A stretch of DNA of 64,000 bases from NCBI GenBank assembly GCA_943789025.1, contig CALSSN010000027.1, positions 1 to 64,000 of the forward strand, given 5' to 3'. The position numbers and the translations under genes are program-made. The DNA comes from an uncultured Verrucomicrobiales bacterium (GTDB lineage: Bacteria; Verrucomicrobiota; Verrucomicrobiia; Verrucomicrobiales; DEV007). Shown here piece by piece: positions 45,780-53,232 of the stretch. How positions within the stretch are numbered: the stretch's first letter is position 1; each line of letters starts with the position of its first letter. Under the pieces are notes generated by a model that saw only the letters and a program-made list of their open reading frames with translations, searched no databases and was not told the DNA's origin.

Positions 45780-46145
45780 TCACGAGGGGGAAAGAAAGGC
45801 GACGATACGTGCCTTCGGTCGCCCGATGATCGCCTGGTCTCCCCGGACGAGTAGCGGGCGCTGGAGGAGTTGTTTGTGTTTTACAAGAATTTCGACCACC
45901 GCTTCAGGGTTTCCCGAGAAGGTGGCAGGATCGAGACCGAGCTTTTTGAAGAGGGAATCCTTCCGCACCAGATCCTCGACAGGATCTTCCAGAGCGTTGA
46001 CGATGTTTTTCAATTCCTCCCGTCCGGGTGGTTCCTTGATGTAAAGGATGACTTCGTGCTCGATTCCGAGTTCCTCAGCGACCGCCAAGGCATTCTTCGA
46101 GGATCCTCAGTGCGGGAAGTGGTAGATGGTGACTTTCTCGGACAT
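45780..46145 (-). CDS. ArsC/Spx-family thioredoxin-fold reductase with in-frame TGA at catalytic Cys (probable selenoprotein)
   Basis: From ATG 46145 the frame reads MSEKVTIYHFPH, then TGA (46107-46109), then GSSKNALAVAEELGIEHEVI and onward to the stop at 45780. With TGA read as one residue the protein is 121 residues, full length for ArsC-type reductases. The TGA falls exactly on the catalytic cysteine of the family (HFPH-x-GSSKN against the classical HNPACGTSRN pattern). The rest is intact: YIKEPPGREELKNIV, the conserved LVRKDSLFKKLGL, and RPLLVRGDQAIIGRP. Replacement of exactly this Cys by TGA in an otherwise clean frame is the hallmark of selenocysteine. A nonsense mutation or base error is the alternative. 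It may reduce arsenate or another small oxidised substrate. Confidence 0.72.
46072..46109 (-). promoter_or_regulatory. Candidate bacterial SECIS-like stem after the in-frame TGA
   Basis: Directly after the UGA, UCCUC (4-8 bases downstream) can pair with GAGGA (31-35 bases downstream). The GCCUUGGCGG segment between them can form two or more G-C pairs closing a small U/G loop about 19-23 bases from the UGA. That spacing is in the range of known bacterial SECIS elements. I folded this by eye only, and the inner helix is weak. Confidence 0.35.
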
Positions 46146-46177
46146 GGCGATGTTTTACTCTACGTGCTGGGGGGCGG

Positions 46178-46627
46178 TCAAGGATTCACTCTCTCAGGGG
46201 ATCTCAAGCCCGCTAAATCGAGGGCGGGAGTCCAGGTGTCGCCCACGTCGGGAAATGCGGAGACAGTCTTTTGGTAAAGGTATCCGATCGCGTAGTGAGG
46301 ACGGTGGTCTCGGTCTGGGTCTCGGTCTCGGTCTCGGTCTCGGTCTCCAGCGAGTCGGATCTCGGCCCGAGCATAAAGCCCGTGAGGGACCCCCTCGAGC
46401 ACATCGAGGCGGTCAAGTGTAACTGGCTCAACTTCCCAGAGTTCTCCCCGGATACAGACCCCAGGAACCCCAAGGGGGGCGGCAAGGACGAGTGCGGGAA
46501 ACCCTCCGTAGTCGAACATCCGGTACAGAGCGGCTGTAGCGGCCGTGCCGACGAAGGTCTGCCCCTCGAGCCACTGCTGGTTGCTGAACCCGCGTTTGAG
46601 GGAACCGTAGACAAAGAGGGTAGTCAT
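46178..46627 (-). CDS. Gamma-glutamylcyclotransferase family protein (AIG2-like)
   Basis: A ~149-residue protein starting at ATG 46627 (MTTLFVYGSLKRGFSNQQWL). VYGSLKRG is the substrate-binding loop of the family and LDVLEGVP carries the catalytic Glu. The family makes 5-oxoproline from gamma-glutamyl compounds, though many bacterial members have unknown substrates. An insertion encoded by a hexamer repeat gives an Arg-Asp run (DRDRDRDRDPDRD near residues 96-108), which is unusual and probably a surface loop. It ends 32 bases before the ArsC-like start on the same strand, so the two may share a transcript. Confidence 0.88.
   Translation of the reverse strand: MTTLFVYGSLKRGFSNQQWLEGQTFVGTAATAALYRMFDYGGFPALVLAAPLGVPGVCIRGELWEVEPVTLDRLDVLEGVPHGLYARAEIRLAGDRDRDRDRDPDRDHRPHYAIGYLYQKTVSAFPDVGDTWTPALDLAGLRSPERVNP
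46306..46347 (+). repeat. Hexamer tandem repeat (GGTCTC)x7 inside a coding region
   Basis: Seven units, the second with one base change (GGTCTG). On the minus strand it encodes alternating Arg and Asp. Since the unit is six bases, copy-number changes keep the frame and only lengthen or shorten the loop. Confidence 0.93.
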
Positions 46628-46774
46628 CCTTGATGATCCTTTCTTTTTCTTGATGAATGGTGACATATGCCAGGCCCACAAGCTTCCTCCTGCCTGTCAA
46701 GCGGCCCGCCTGCGATCTTTCTGCGACAAGTGAATAGATAAGATATTAACCCGCCCCGTCTCCCTGAAAGAACA

Positions 46775-46807
46775 TAAAAAAGCGGGCCCACCCTCAGGCG
46801 ACCCGCT
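46775..46807 (-). terminator. Rho-independent terminator of the PEP-CTERM gene
   Basis: On the minus strand AGCGGG (46807-46802) pairs with CCCGCT (46786-46781), followed by TTTTTT. It lies about 40 bases after the PEP-CTERM stop. Confidence 0.85.
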
Positions 46808-46844
46808 GCTGGGAGCGGTTCATGCTCCCTTGAAATTCTTGTTT

Positions 46845-47498
46845 CTATCGGCGACGACGTCCGATGAGAAGTGCCAGTCCGATGCCGAAGAGTAATCCAG
46901 CAGAGGGTTCCGGCACCAGAGTGTAAGTAGCCGTGGCTCTGATGGTAGAAGTTCCGCTGTTCGAAAAGCTTACCGAAAACGGATTACTTGATATGCCGCC
47001 GACTGAGAAGCTGTTGGTATTCAGGACCTGGTAATCAATGGAATTTGAGGCGAAGAAGCTGGTGATGTTGTTGACCGAATATGAATCGGTCGTCGTGTTA
47101 AAATTTTCTGATAGGTTGATGCTACCTAAGATCCCTCCGGAGTAGCCTGCTACTCCGTAGAAAGTAGAGGCTGAATCTGACGTCCCTCCATCAGAGCCAG
47201 CCGTGATGTTCGCACTGAAGTTGTCGAGAACAATGCTGGTTGAACTGGTTATGTTTAGGTCGGTGGCAGAAGAGCCAGGAAGTGGTAGCTCGTGACTCGC
47301 GGCAGTAGCAAGCTCGTAAGTGAAAGCGAGATCAATGGCCGTGACGTCAGCTGGAGCGAGACCCAAGCCAGTGAAGTTGATTGTCCCAGGGTTGGCTGCA
47401 CTTGGAACGCTGGTATCGAATGTCTCGGTCTGTGTGAGCGCTGAAGCCAGAGAAGCGAAAGAGAGGAGCGTGAAGACGGTGAGGAGAAACGCTTTCAT
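46845..47498 (-). CDS. PEP-CTERM sorting-domain protein
   Basis: A 217-residue secreted protein. The signal peptide is MKAFLLTVFTLLSFASLASA. The middle is Ser/Thr/Asn-rich and probably beta-structured. The C-terminus VPEPSAGLLFGIGLALLIGRRRR is a textbook PEP-CTERM tripartite signal: PEP motif, one hydrophobic helix, basic tail. Such proteins are cut by an exosortase and delivered to the cell surface or matrix, often together with exopolysaccharide synthesis. No exosortase gene is in this window. The gene stands alone with its own terminator. Confidence 0.9.
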   Translation of the reverse strand: MKAFLLTVFTLLSFASLASALTQTETFDTSVPSAANPGTINFTGLGLAPADVTAIDLAFTYELATAASHELPLPGSSATDLNITSSTSIVLDNFSANITAGSDGGTSDSASTFYGVAGYSGGILGSINLSENFNTTTDSYSVNNITSFFASNSIDYQVLNTNSFSVGGISSNPFSVSFSNSGTSTIRATATYTLVPEPSAGLLFGIGLALLIGRRRR

Positions 47499-47773
47499 GG
47501 TGGGTGCTTGGTAAATTGAGTGAACTTATTTAAGGTAAGTTACTGGAAGGATGGTGCAAATTCCACACAATGCAAAGTTTTTCTCATTTTTTATTGATTT
47601 CTCGAACTTGATAAAGTTGCAGGTAGAGAATGAGCGTCAACGAAATCTGTCGCCCAAAGCATGTCGCGGAGGTTCACGGCTCGGGGGGACATCAAGCCTG
47701 CAAGGATTTGTTTTCAGGTGAAGCTTCTATTTGAACCGTGGCAGAATCCCCTCTAGGATTGAGCATCTTTTCC

Positions 47774-49594
47774 ATGAAGGCGGCAGAAATCAGTAACCAG
47801 AAAAGTTCAGAAGCCACTCCTCCAGGCGCGCAAGATCTGCAAGATGCTGTGATTCGCTTTGCGGGGAATTCGCAGGATGGCATCCAGACGATAGGAGGGT
47901 TGCTGGCGCGTCTGGCGGGACGTAGCGCGCGTGAGGTGATGACGTACATGACCATCCCGTCGACGATTTCTGGCGGGCCATCGATCTTTCAGGTCCACCT
48001 TGGATCCGGTGAAGTGCTCTCGCCCGGAGACGAAGCGGATTTTCTCTTTGCTTTCTACCAGCACAGTTATGACGATCATATCGGTTCTTTGAAAGACGGT
48101 GGTGTCTGTTTGTATGATTCCGATCACGTCGAGCCGGACCTTTCTAATTCCCGCGTCCGCTTCGTTGGTGTGCCGATTACGACGACGACGATTGAAGCGC
48201 TCGGTGGGGGGGCGAAGGATCGTGGCAAAAACATGTTTGTGCTCGGACTGGTAACAGCGGTTTTCTGTCTAGACCGGGAAAAGCTCGCAGGAATCATCGA
48301 CCGGCAGTTTGGCCGGAAGGGAGAGGATGTGGTTCGAAATGCCATGCTCGCCTTCGATGCCGGTTTCGCTTACCCGATCGGCGATACGCTGGGAGAGCTG
48401 TATAACCTCAGAGTCGGAGAAGACTCGGGAAAAGAGAGGATCACAACCGATGGCAACACCGCGCTCGTTTATGGTTTGTTGGCGGGAGGAGTCCGCTACG
48501 GGGCGGGGTATCCGATCACGCCCTGGTCGACGATCATGGAGACGCTGCGCTCTGAATTGCCCAAGTATGGAGGGCTTTTTGTCCAGGCCGAGGACGAGTT
48601 AGGTGCAGTTTCTACCGCTCTCGGGTTCGCCTATGCGGGTCATGTCGCGGTAACCGGAAGTTCCGGGCCGGGGATTTCCCTGAAAATGGAAGCATTGGGA
48701 TACGCCTCGATGGCAGAACTCCCGCTGGTAGTGGTCAATGTCCAACGTGGGGGGCCCTCGACTGGTTTGCCGACCTCTGTCGAGCAGAGTGATCTCATGC
48801 AGGCGATCTATGGGAGCCATGGCGACAGCCCGCGGATTGTGCTCGCGCCGAAGAACGTTGAGGACTGCTTTTACATTGCCCGGGAGGCATGTCGCATTGC
48901 CATGGAGTTCAGCGTGCCGGTGATCATTCTGACGGATCAGGCACTGGCGACGCGGATCGAGGCGTTTGAGGAACCTGATGTCGCGGCGATGGTTGTCGAT
49001 CCGGAGCTCGACCTGACTCCGCGGAGCGAAGACTTCCGGCCGTATCCCATGGATCGCCAGACGCGTCATGCGCCACCTGGGACGCCGATGAAGAGTGGCA
49101 AGTATCCGGTGGTGACGGGACTTGAACACGATGAGTGGGGGCACCCGTCGGGAAATCCTGAGCAGCACCAGAAGATGGTCGCGAAACGACGTGAGAAGGT
49201 GAAGGCCTTCGGTGCCACTATCCCGGCTCCCAATGTTTTCGGCGACGAGGAAGGTGGAGACGTTCTCCTCGTCGGTTGGGGCTCGACCTGGGGGCCAATT
49301 CGGGAAGCCACCATCCGCGGCCGCGATGCGGGGCAGAGTCTTTCCTGCCTCCACATCCGTCATCTCAACCCTCTCCCTGAGGCGCTTGGGGAAATCTTTT
49401 CGAAGTTCAAGCACGTGGTTGTTCCGGAGATGAATGATGCGGGGCTTTACGGCCAGGGCCAACTGGCCACGCTCCTCCGCTCCCGCTACTGCAATCCGGC
49501 CATTGCGAGCGTGTGCAAAACCGATGGACTTGGCTTTCAGGTCAGGGAGATCCTGGCTGGCATCGAGCGCCTTACTTCTGCAGGTGCGGAATGA
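47774..49594 (+). CDS. korA: 2-oxoacid:ferredoxin oxidoreductase, fused gamma-alpha subunit
   Basis: A 606-residue protein starting at ATG 47774; a GTG at 47738 is possible. The N-terminal gamma domain has VIRFAGNSQDGIQTIGGLLA. The alpha domain has VYGLLAGGVRYGAGYPITPWST (YPITP motif), VQAEDELGAVSTALGFAYAG and VTGSSGPGISLKMEALGYA. This gamma-alpha fusion is typical of two-subunit KOR enzymes. It decarboxylates 2-oxoglutarate or a similar 2-oxoacid to its acyl-CoA with ferredoxin as acceptor. The beta subunit follows with an ATGA overlap. The exact substrate cannot be fixed from sequence. Confidence 0.9.
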   Translation: MKAAEISNQKSSEATPPGAQDLQDAVIRFAGNSQDGIQTIGGLLARLAGRSAREVMTYMTIPSTISGGPSIFQVHLGSGEVLSPGDEADFLFAFYQHSYDDHIGSLKDGGVCLYDSDHVEPDLSNSRVRFVGVPITTTTIEALGGGAKDRGKNMFVLGLVTAVFCLDREKLAGIIDRQFGRKGEDVVRNAMLAFDAGFAYPIGDTLGELYNLRVGEDSGKERITTDGNTALVYGLLAGGVRYGAGYPITPWSTIMETLRSELPKYGGLFVQAEDELGAVSTALGFAYAGHVAVTGSSGPGISLKMEALGYASMAELPLVVVNVQRGGPSTGLPTSVEQSDLMQAIYGSHGDSPRIVLAPKNVEDCFYIAREACRIAMEFSVPVIILTDQALATRIEAFEEPDVAAMVVDPELDLTPRSEDFRPYPMDRQTRHAPPGTPMKSGKYPVVTGLEHDEWGHPSGNPEQHQKMVAKRREKVKAFGATIPAPNVFGDEEGGDVLLVGWGSTWGPIREATIRGRDAGQSLSCLHIRHLNPLPEALGEIFSKFKHVVVPEMNDAGLYGQGQLATLLRSRYCNPAIASVCKTDGLGFQVREILAGIERLTSAGAE

Positions 49595-50583
49595 TGGCAG
49601 CTCCTGCAGCCCTCGAAAAAAGCAGTTCAGTTTCGAAACAACATATACCTCAACGAGTGATGTCTACCTCCGCAGCAGAACCAGAGCAACTAACCAAAAA
49701 AGCCCTCACCGCTGACCACCCGACCTGGTGTCCCGGTTGTGGCGATTTCGCTGTGCTGGCGAGTTTTTATAAGGTCCTTGAGAAACTGCAGTTCCCGCAC
49801 GAGAAGATCTGCACGATCGCCGGAATCGGCTGCTCCTCGAGGTTTCCATATTTCGTGAACAGCCATGGGCTGCACTTCATCCACGGCCGGGCGCTGCCCC
49901 TGGCATCGGGGATCAGCCTCTCCCGTCCTGACCTGAATGTGTTCGCTTTCGGTGGTGACGGTGACGGGTATTCGATCGGCGGGAACCACCTCGAGCACAC
50001 CGCACGTAAGAACGTCAATCTGACCTACGTGATCATGGACAATTTCGTCTACGGATTGACGAAAAAGCAGACGTCACCGACGTCACCGATCGGCTACAAG
50101 TCGAAGACCGACCCGACCGGAGCGATCGACCAGCCGATCAATCCGATGCGGAAGCTGGTGGCCAGTGGAGCGACTTTTGTCGCCCGCAGCCACGCCACCC
50201 AGGTCAAACATATGATGGCGGTCATGGAACGCGCCATCCTCCACCCAGGCTTCAGCGTGGTCGAGATCCTTTCGGAGTGTGTGATTTTTTATAAGGGAGC
50301 CTTCGACGGAGCGAACCCGAGGAAGGAAGGCGCCTTCGACCTGATCGAGGAACGGGCGTGGGATGATACTCCTGAAGACGAGGGGCGGCACGATGTCACC
50401 GACCTCAGTGCGGCCCTGGCGCTCTGTGAGGAGGAATGGCCGGGACGATTCGGCGTCTACTACCAGAATGACAGGCCGTCCAAGAACCAGCTCGAGCAAA
50501 AATGGATCGACGATTCACGTGCCAAGGTGAAGGACGCCTCGGCGCAAGATCTGATTGCAGCCAGATTCGCGCAGATGAAATAG
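49591..50583 (+). CDS. korB: 2-oxoacid:ferredoxin oxidoreductase, beta subunit
   Basis: A 330-residue TPP-binding subunit. PTWCPGCGDFAVLASFYKVL gives the CPGCG motif, ICTIAGIGCSSRFPYF follows, and FGGDGDGYSIGGNH is the TPP/Mg-binding GDG motif; LTYVIMDNFVYGLTKKQTSPT completes it. Start ATG 49591 overlaps the alpha-subunit stop; an internal ATG at 49660 (MSTSAAEPEQL) also gives a normal N-terminus. Together with KorA it forms the oxidoreductase used in the TCA cycle of many anaerobic or microaerobic bacteria. Confidence 0.91.
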   Translation: MMAAPAALEKSSSVSKQHIPQRVMSTSAAEPEQLTKKALTADHPTWCPGCGDFAVLASFYKVLEKLQFPHEKICTIAGIGCSSRFPYFVNSHGLHFIHGRALPLASGISLSRPDLNVFAFGGDGDGYSIGGNHLEHTARKNVNLTYVIMDNFVYGLTKKQTSPTSPIGYKSKTDPTGAIDQPINPMRKLVASGATFVARSHATQVKHMMAVMERAILHPGFSVVEILSECVIFYKGAFDGANPRKEGAFDLIEERAWDDTPEDEGRHDVTDLSAALALCEEEWPGRFGVYYQNDRPSKNQLEQKWIDDSRAKVKDASAQDLIAARFAQMK

Positions 50584-50713
50584 AACGCCAGTCAGCGCGG
50601 GAGAGAAAAACGCCCTCGCTTGGCAGGTGAACGAGCAGTTTTTTTGCGCATTTTACACTTTTTCTCATGATCCGACTTGAACGATTCGGGCGCATGGTTA
50701 GTCTAATCCCATA

Positions 50714-51418
50714 ATGAAAACTCAAACTTACGCAAATCCTCTCTCTGTAGCGGCCGCCGGGGAATCCGAACGCGCGCTTTTTATCCGCCGCACTTACATG
50801 CACGTCGCCATGGCGATTCTCGGGTTCGTGGTTCTTTCCGCGGTTCTCTGGCGGATGCCAGCCGCGGTGCAGTTCTCATCATCAATCGCTGGAAAGCCGT
50901 TGATTCTGCTCGGCGCTTGGCTCGGAATCTCGTGGTTGGCCAACTCGATGGCCTATTCCCGGACCTCCCGGGCAGTGCAGTATGGAGGACTGGCTCTCTA
51001 CACGGTTCTCGTGTCGGTGATCTTTTTGCCGATGATGATGTATGCGCATTACATGCCTCAGTTCGCCGGGCAGCATCTTCTTGCCAAGGCTGCCTTCATG
51101 ACCCTGAGCCTGTTTTTCGGGCTCTCGGTGGTCGCCATGGTAACGAGGAAAGACTTTTCCTTTCTGGCACCGTTCTTGATGATCGGCGGCTTTGTCGCTC
51201 TCGGTCTAATCGTCTGTGGCATGCTCTTCGGGTTTGATCTCGGTCTCTGGTTCTCAGTTGGCATGGTCGTTTTGATGGCGGGATCGATCCTCTACACCAC
51301 GTCCAGCATGGTGCATCGCTACAGCCCAGACATGTATGTGGGAGCAGCGCTCTGCCTGTTTTCCAGCATCGCGATGATGTTCTGGTACATCCTGCGGATC
51401 TTCATGCACAGGGACTGA
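50714..51418 (+). CDS. Bax inhibitor-1/YccA family membrane protein
   Basis: A 234-residue protein with seven hydrophobic helices, for example TYMHVAMAILGFVVLSAVLW and FLMIGGFVALGLIVCGMLFG. RRTYMHVAMAI and AFMTLSLFFGLSVVA match the UPF0005 pattern, and the C-terminal YTTSSMVHRYSPDMYVGAAL holds the conserved Asp region. Members are pH-sensitive calcium channels or FtsH-interacting proteins. It stands alone with a strong terminator after it. Confidence 0.9.
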   Translation: MKTQTYANPLSVAAAGESERALFIRRTYMHVAMAILGFVVLSAVLWRMPAAVQFSSSIAGKPLILLGAWLGISWLANSMAYSRTSRAVQYGGLALYTVLVSVIFLPMMMYAHYMPQFAGQHLLAKAAFMTLSLFFGLSVVAMVTRKDFSFLAPFLMIGGFVALGLIVCGMLFGFDLGLWFSVGMVVLMAGSILYTTSSMVHRYSPDMYVGAALCLFSSIAMMFWYILRIFMHRD

Positions 51419-51455
51419 CCGATTCTTTGCCGCGGGGCGGCAAGTACACTCACAG

Positions 51456-51496
51456 CCCGCGTCTCCAACCCAATAAGGTTGGGGCGCGGGTTTTTT
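51456..51496 (+). terminator. Rho-independent terminator after the Bax-inhibitor-1 gene
   Basis: CCCGCG (51456-51461) pairs with CGCGGG (51485-51490), and inside it CCAACC (51465-51470) with GGTTGG (51477-51482), followed by TTTTTT. Confidence 0.92.
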
Positions 51497-51576
51497 ATTG
51501 CCTGTGTATGGCGAGGGGGTTGCCCGCCCGGAAGGGGACGGGGTGAGCCCGCGAGGGTCCGGGTGGCCCTGTCGAT

Positions 51577-53130
51577 TCAGGCCCGGTTCCCACCAACCCG
51601 ATCGGTTTCCTGAGTCAGCGTGAGGAGGCGAGTCATTGTCTGCCTCGAAAGATCCTGCCACTGGAAGCGCCATTCCCAGTTGCCCTCTGCGATCCCCGGG
51701 ATGTTCATTCTGGCGTCGCTGCCCAGCCCGAGGACATCCTGGAGTGGGTAGATGGCGTAGGCGGCTTGCGAACGGGAGATTGCCGCGATGTAATCCCAGT
51801 TCAGTTCGCTGGCGTCGGTGCCGGTGTAGGCTTTGATCGTTCTGAGCTCAGCCGCGATCTGTTCGCTGCTGCGGGTCGACCCTTCTCCGGCTTTGTTTTC
51901 TGCCAGTCCCATGGTGGTGTCGTTGTCGTGGGTGCCGGTGTAGGCAACGCTGTTGATCGGGTAGTTTTCTGGGATGTAGGCTTCTGCCAGGCTGTCTTCG
52001 CCGAAGGCGAACTGCAGAACCCGCATGCCTGGAAGTCCGAAATGGTCCCGCAATGCTTCCACGTCGGGGGTAATGATCCCGAGATCTTCGGCGATGATCG
52101 GAAGGTCGTGACCGAATTCTTCCTGCAGCGCCAGAAACAGGTCTTCGCGCGGGCCATCAACCCACCGGCCATTCATGGCGGTTTGCTCCCCGGCGGGGAC
52201 TTCCCAGTAGGCGGCGAAGCCTCGGAAGTGGTCGATCCGTACCAGATCCACCCATTGCAGGATCTTCCGGAGCCGTCGGATCCACCAGGCATAACCAGTG
52301 GTCTTATGGTATGCCCAGTCGTAGAGGGGGTTGCCCCAGAGCTGGCCGGTGGCGCTGAAGTAGTCGGGTGGCACTCCGGCCACCGCCTTGGGCGATCCCT
52401 GCGCATCGAGGAAGAAGAGTTCGCGTCCGGCCCAGACATCGGCGCTGTCATGGGCGACGAAGATGGGGATGTCTCCGATAATCGTGATCCCAAGTTCGGT
52501 CGCCCGGGTGCGCAGTGCCTGCCATTGCTGGTCAAAGAGGAATTGGAGAACCTTGGTCTCGGCGATGCCTTTTGAGAATTTCTTTGTAGCCCTCGATAAG
52601 GCCCCCGGGTCGCGCTGCGCGAGCGGGGTGGGCCAGTCATGCCAAGGCTTCAGCTCCTGGGATTCCTTGATCGCTGTGAAGAGCGCAAAATTATCGAGCC
52701 AGGAGGCCTCGTCACAACAGAAGTTTTCGAAAGCGTTCCTGAGCTGCGCGTCGGCCTTGATCCTATTGAGAAACCGCCGGCAGGCCTTTTTCAGGATAGG
52801 CGGGCGGTACCAGGTCGCCGCGCCGAAGTCGACCCGCTCGGGGTCCAGCCAGGGAATCGCCTTGAGGTCTTTTTGCGTGAGCAAGCCATCCTCGATGAGG
52901 AGGTCGAAGCCGATGAGAAGGGGATTACCTGCGAAGGTGGAGGGCGATTGGTAGGGCGAATTCCCGTAGCCGGTGGGCCCGAGGGGGAGCACCTGCCAGA
53001 GCGTCTGCCCGGCGGCAGCCATCTCTTCAAGGAAGCGGTGGGCCTGCTTTCCAATTTCACCAATACAGGAGTCTCCAGGAAGCGAAGTCGGGTGCAGGAG
53101 AATGCCGGCGGAGCGGTGGAGTGTGGGCAT
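51577..53130 (-). CDS. malQ: 4-alpha-glucanotransferase (GH77)
   Basis: A 517-residue enzyme starting at ATG 53130 (MPTLHRSAGILLHPTSLPGD). ILLHPTSLPG and WQVLPLGPTGYGNSPYQSPS are the GH77 opening. LVRIDHFRGFAAYWEVP contains the catalytic Asp nucleophile, IIAEDLGIITPDVEAL the acid/base Glu, and YTGTHDNDTTMG the transition-state Asp. It transfers glucan chains in glycogen or maltodextrin use. It is transcribed on the minus strand, downstream of btuB by ~100 bases, and convergent with the Bax-inhibitor gene. The reading frame is intact. Confidence 0.93.
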   Translation of the reverse strand: MPTLHRSAGILLHPTSLPGDSCIGEIGKQAHRFLEEMAAAGQTLWQVLPLGPTGYGNSPYQSPSTFAGNPLLIGFDLLIEDGLLTQKDLKAIPWLDPERVDFGAATWYRPPILKKACRRFLNRIKADAQLRNAFENFCCDEASWLDNFALFTAIKESQELKPWHDWPTPLAQRDPGALSRATKKFSKGIAETKVLQFLFDQQWQALRTRATELGITIIGDIPIFVAHDSADVWAGRELFFLDAQGSPKAVAGVPPDYFSATGQLWGNPLYDWAYHKTTGYAWWIRRLRKILQWVDLVRIDHFRGFAAYWEVPAGEQTAMNGRWVDGPREDLFLALQEEFGHDLPIIAEDLGIITPDVEALRDHFGLPGMRVLQFAFGEDSLAEAYIPENYPINSVAYTGTHDNDTTMGLAENKAGEGSTRSSEQIAAELRTIKAYTGTDASELNWDYIAAISRSQAAYAIYPLQDVLGLGSDARMNIPGIAEGNWEWRFQWQDLSRQTMTRLLTLTQETDRVGGNRA

Positions 53131-53232
53131 GACGGGCCGAAGATAGCGAAGATTCGCCACCTGGAAAGCGTTGAAAATGCGGCCGGCCGGATCCCGGCCC
53201 GGGTGGTCGAGGTGGACGCCTCGTCGTTGATT

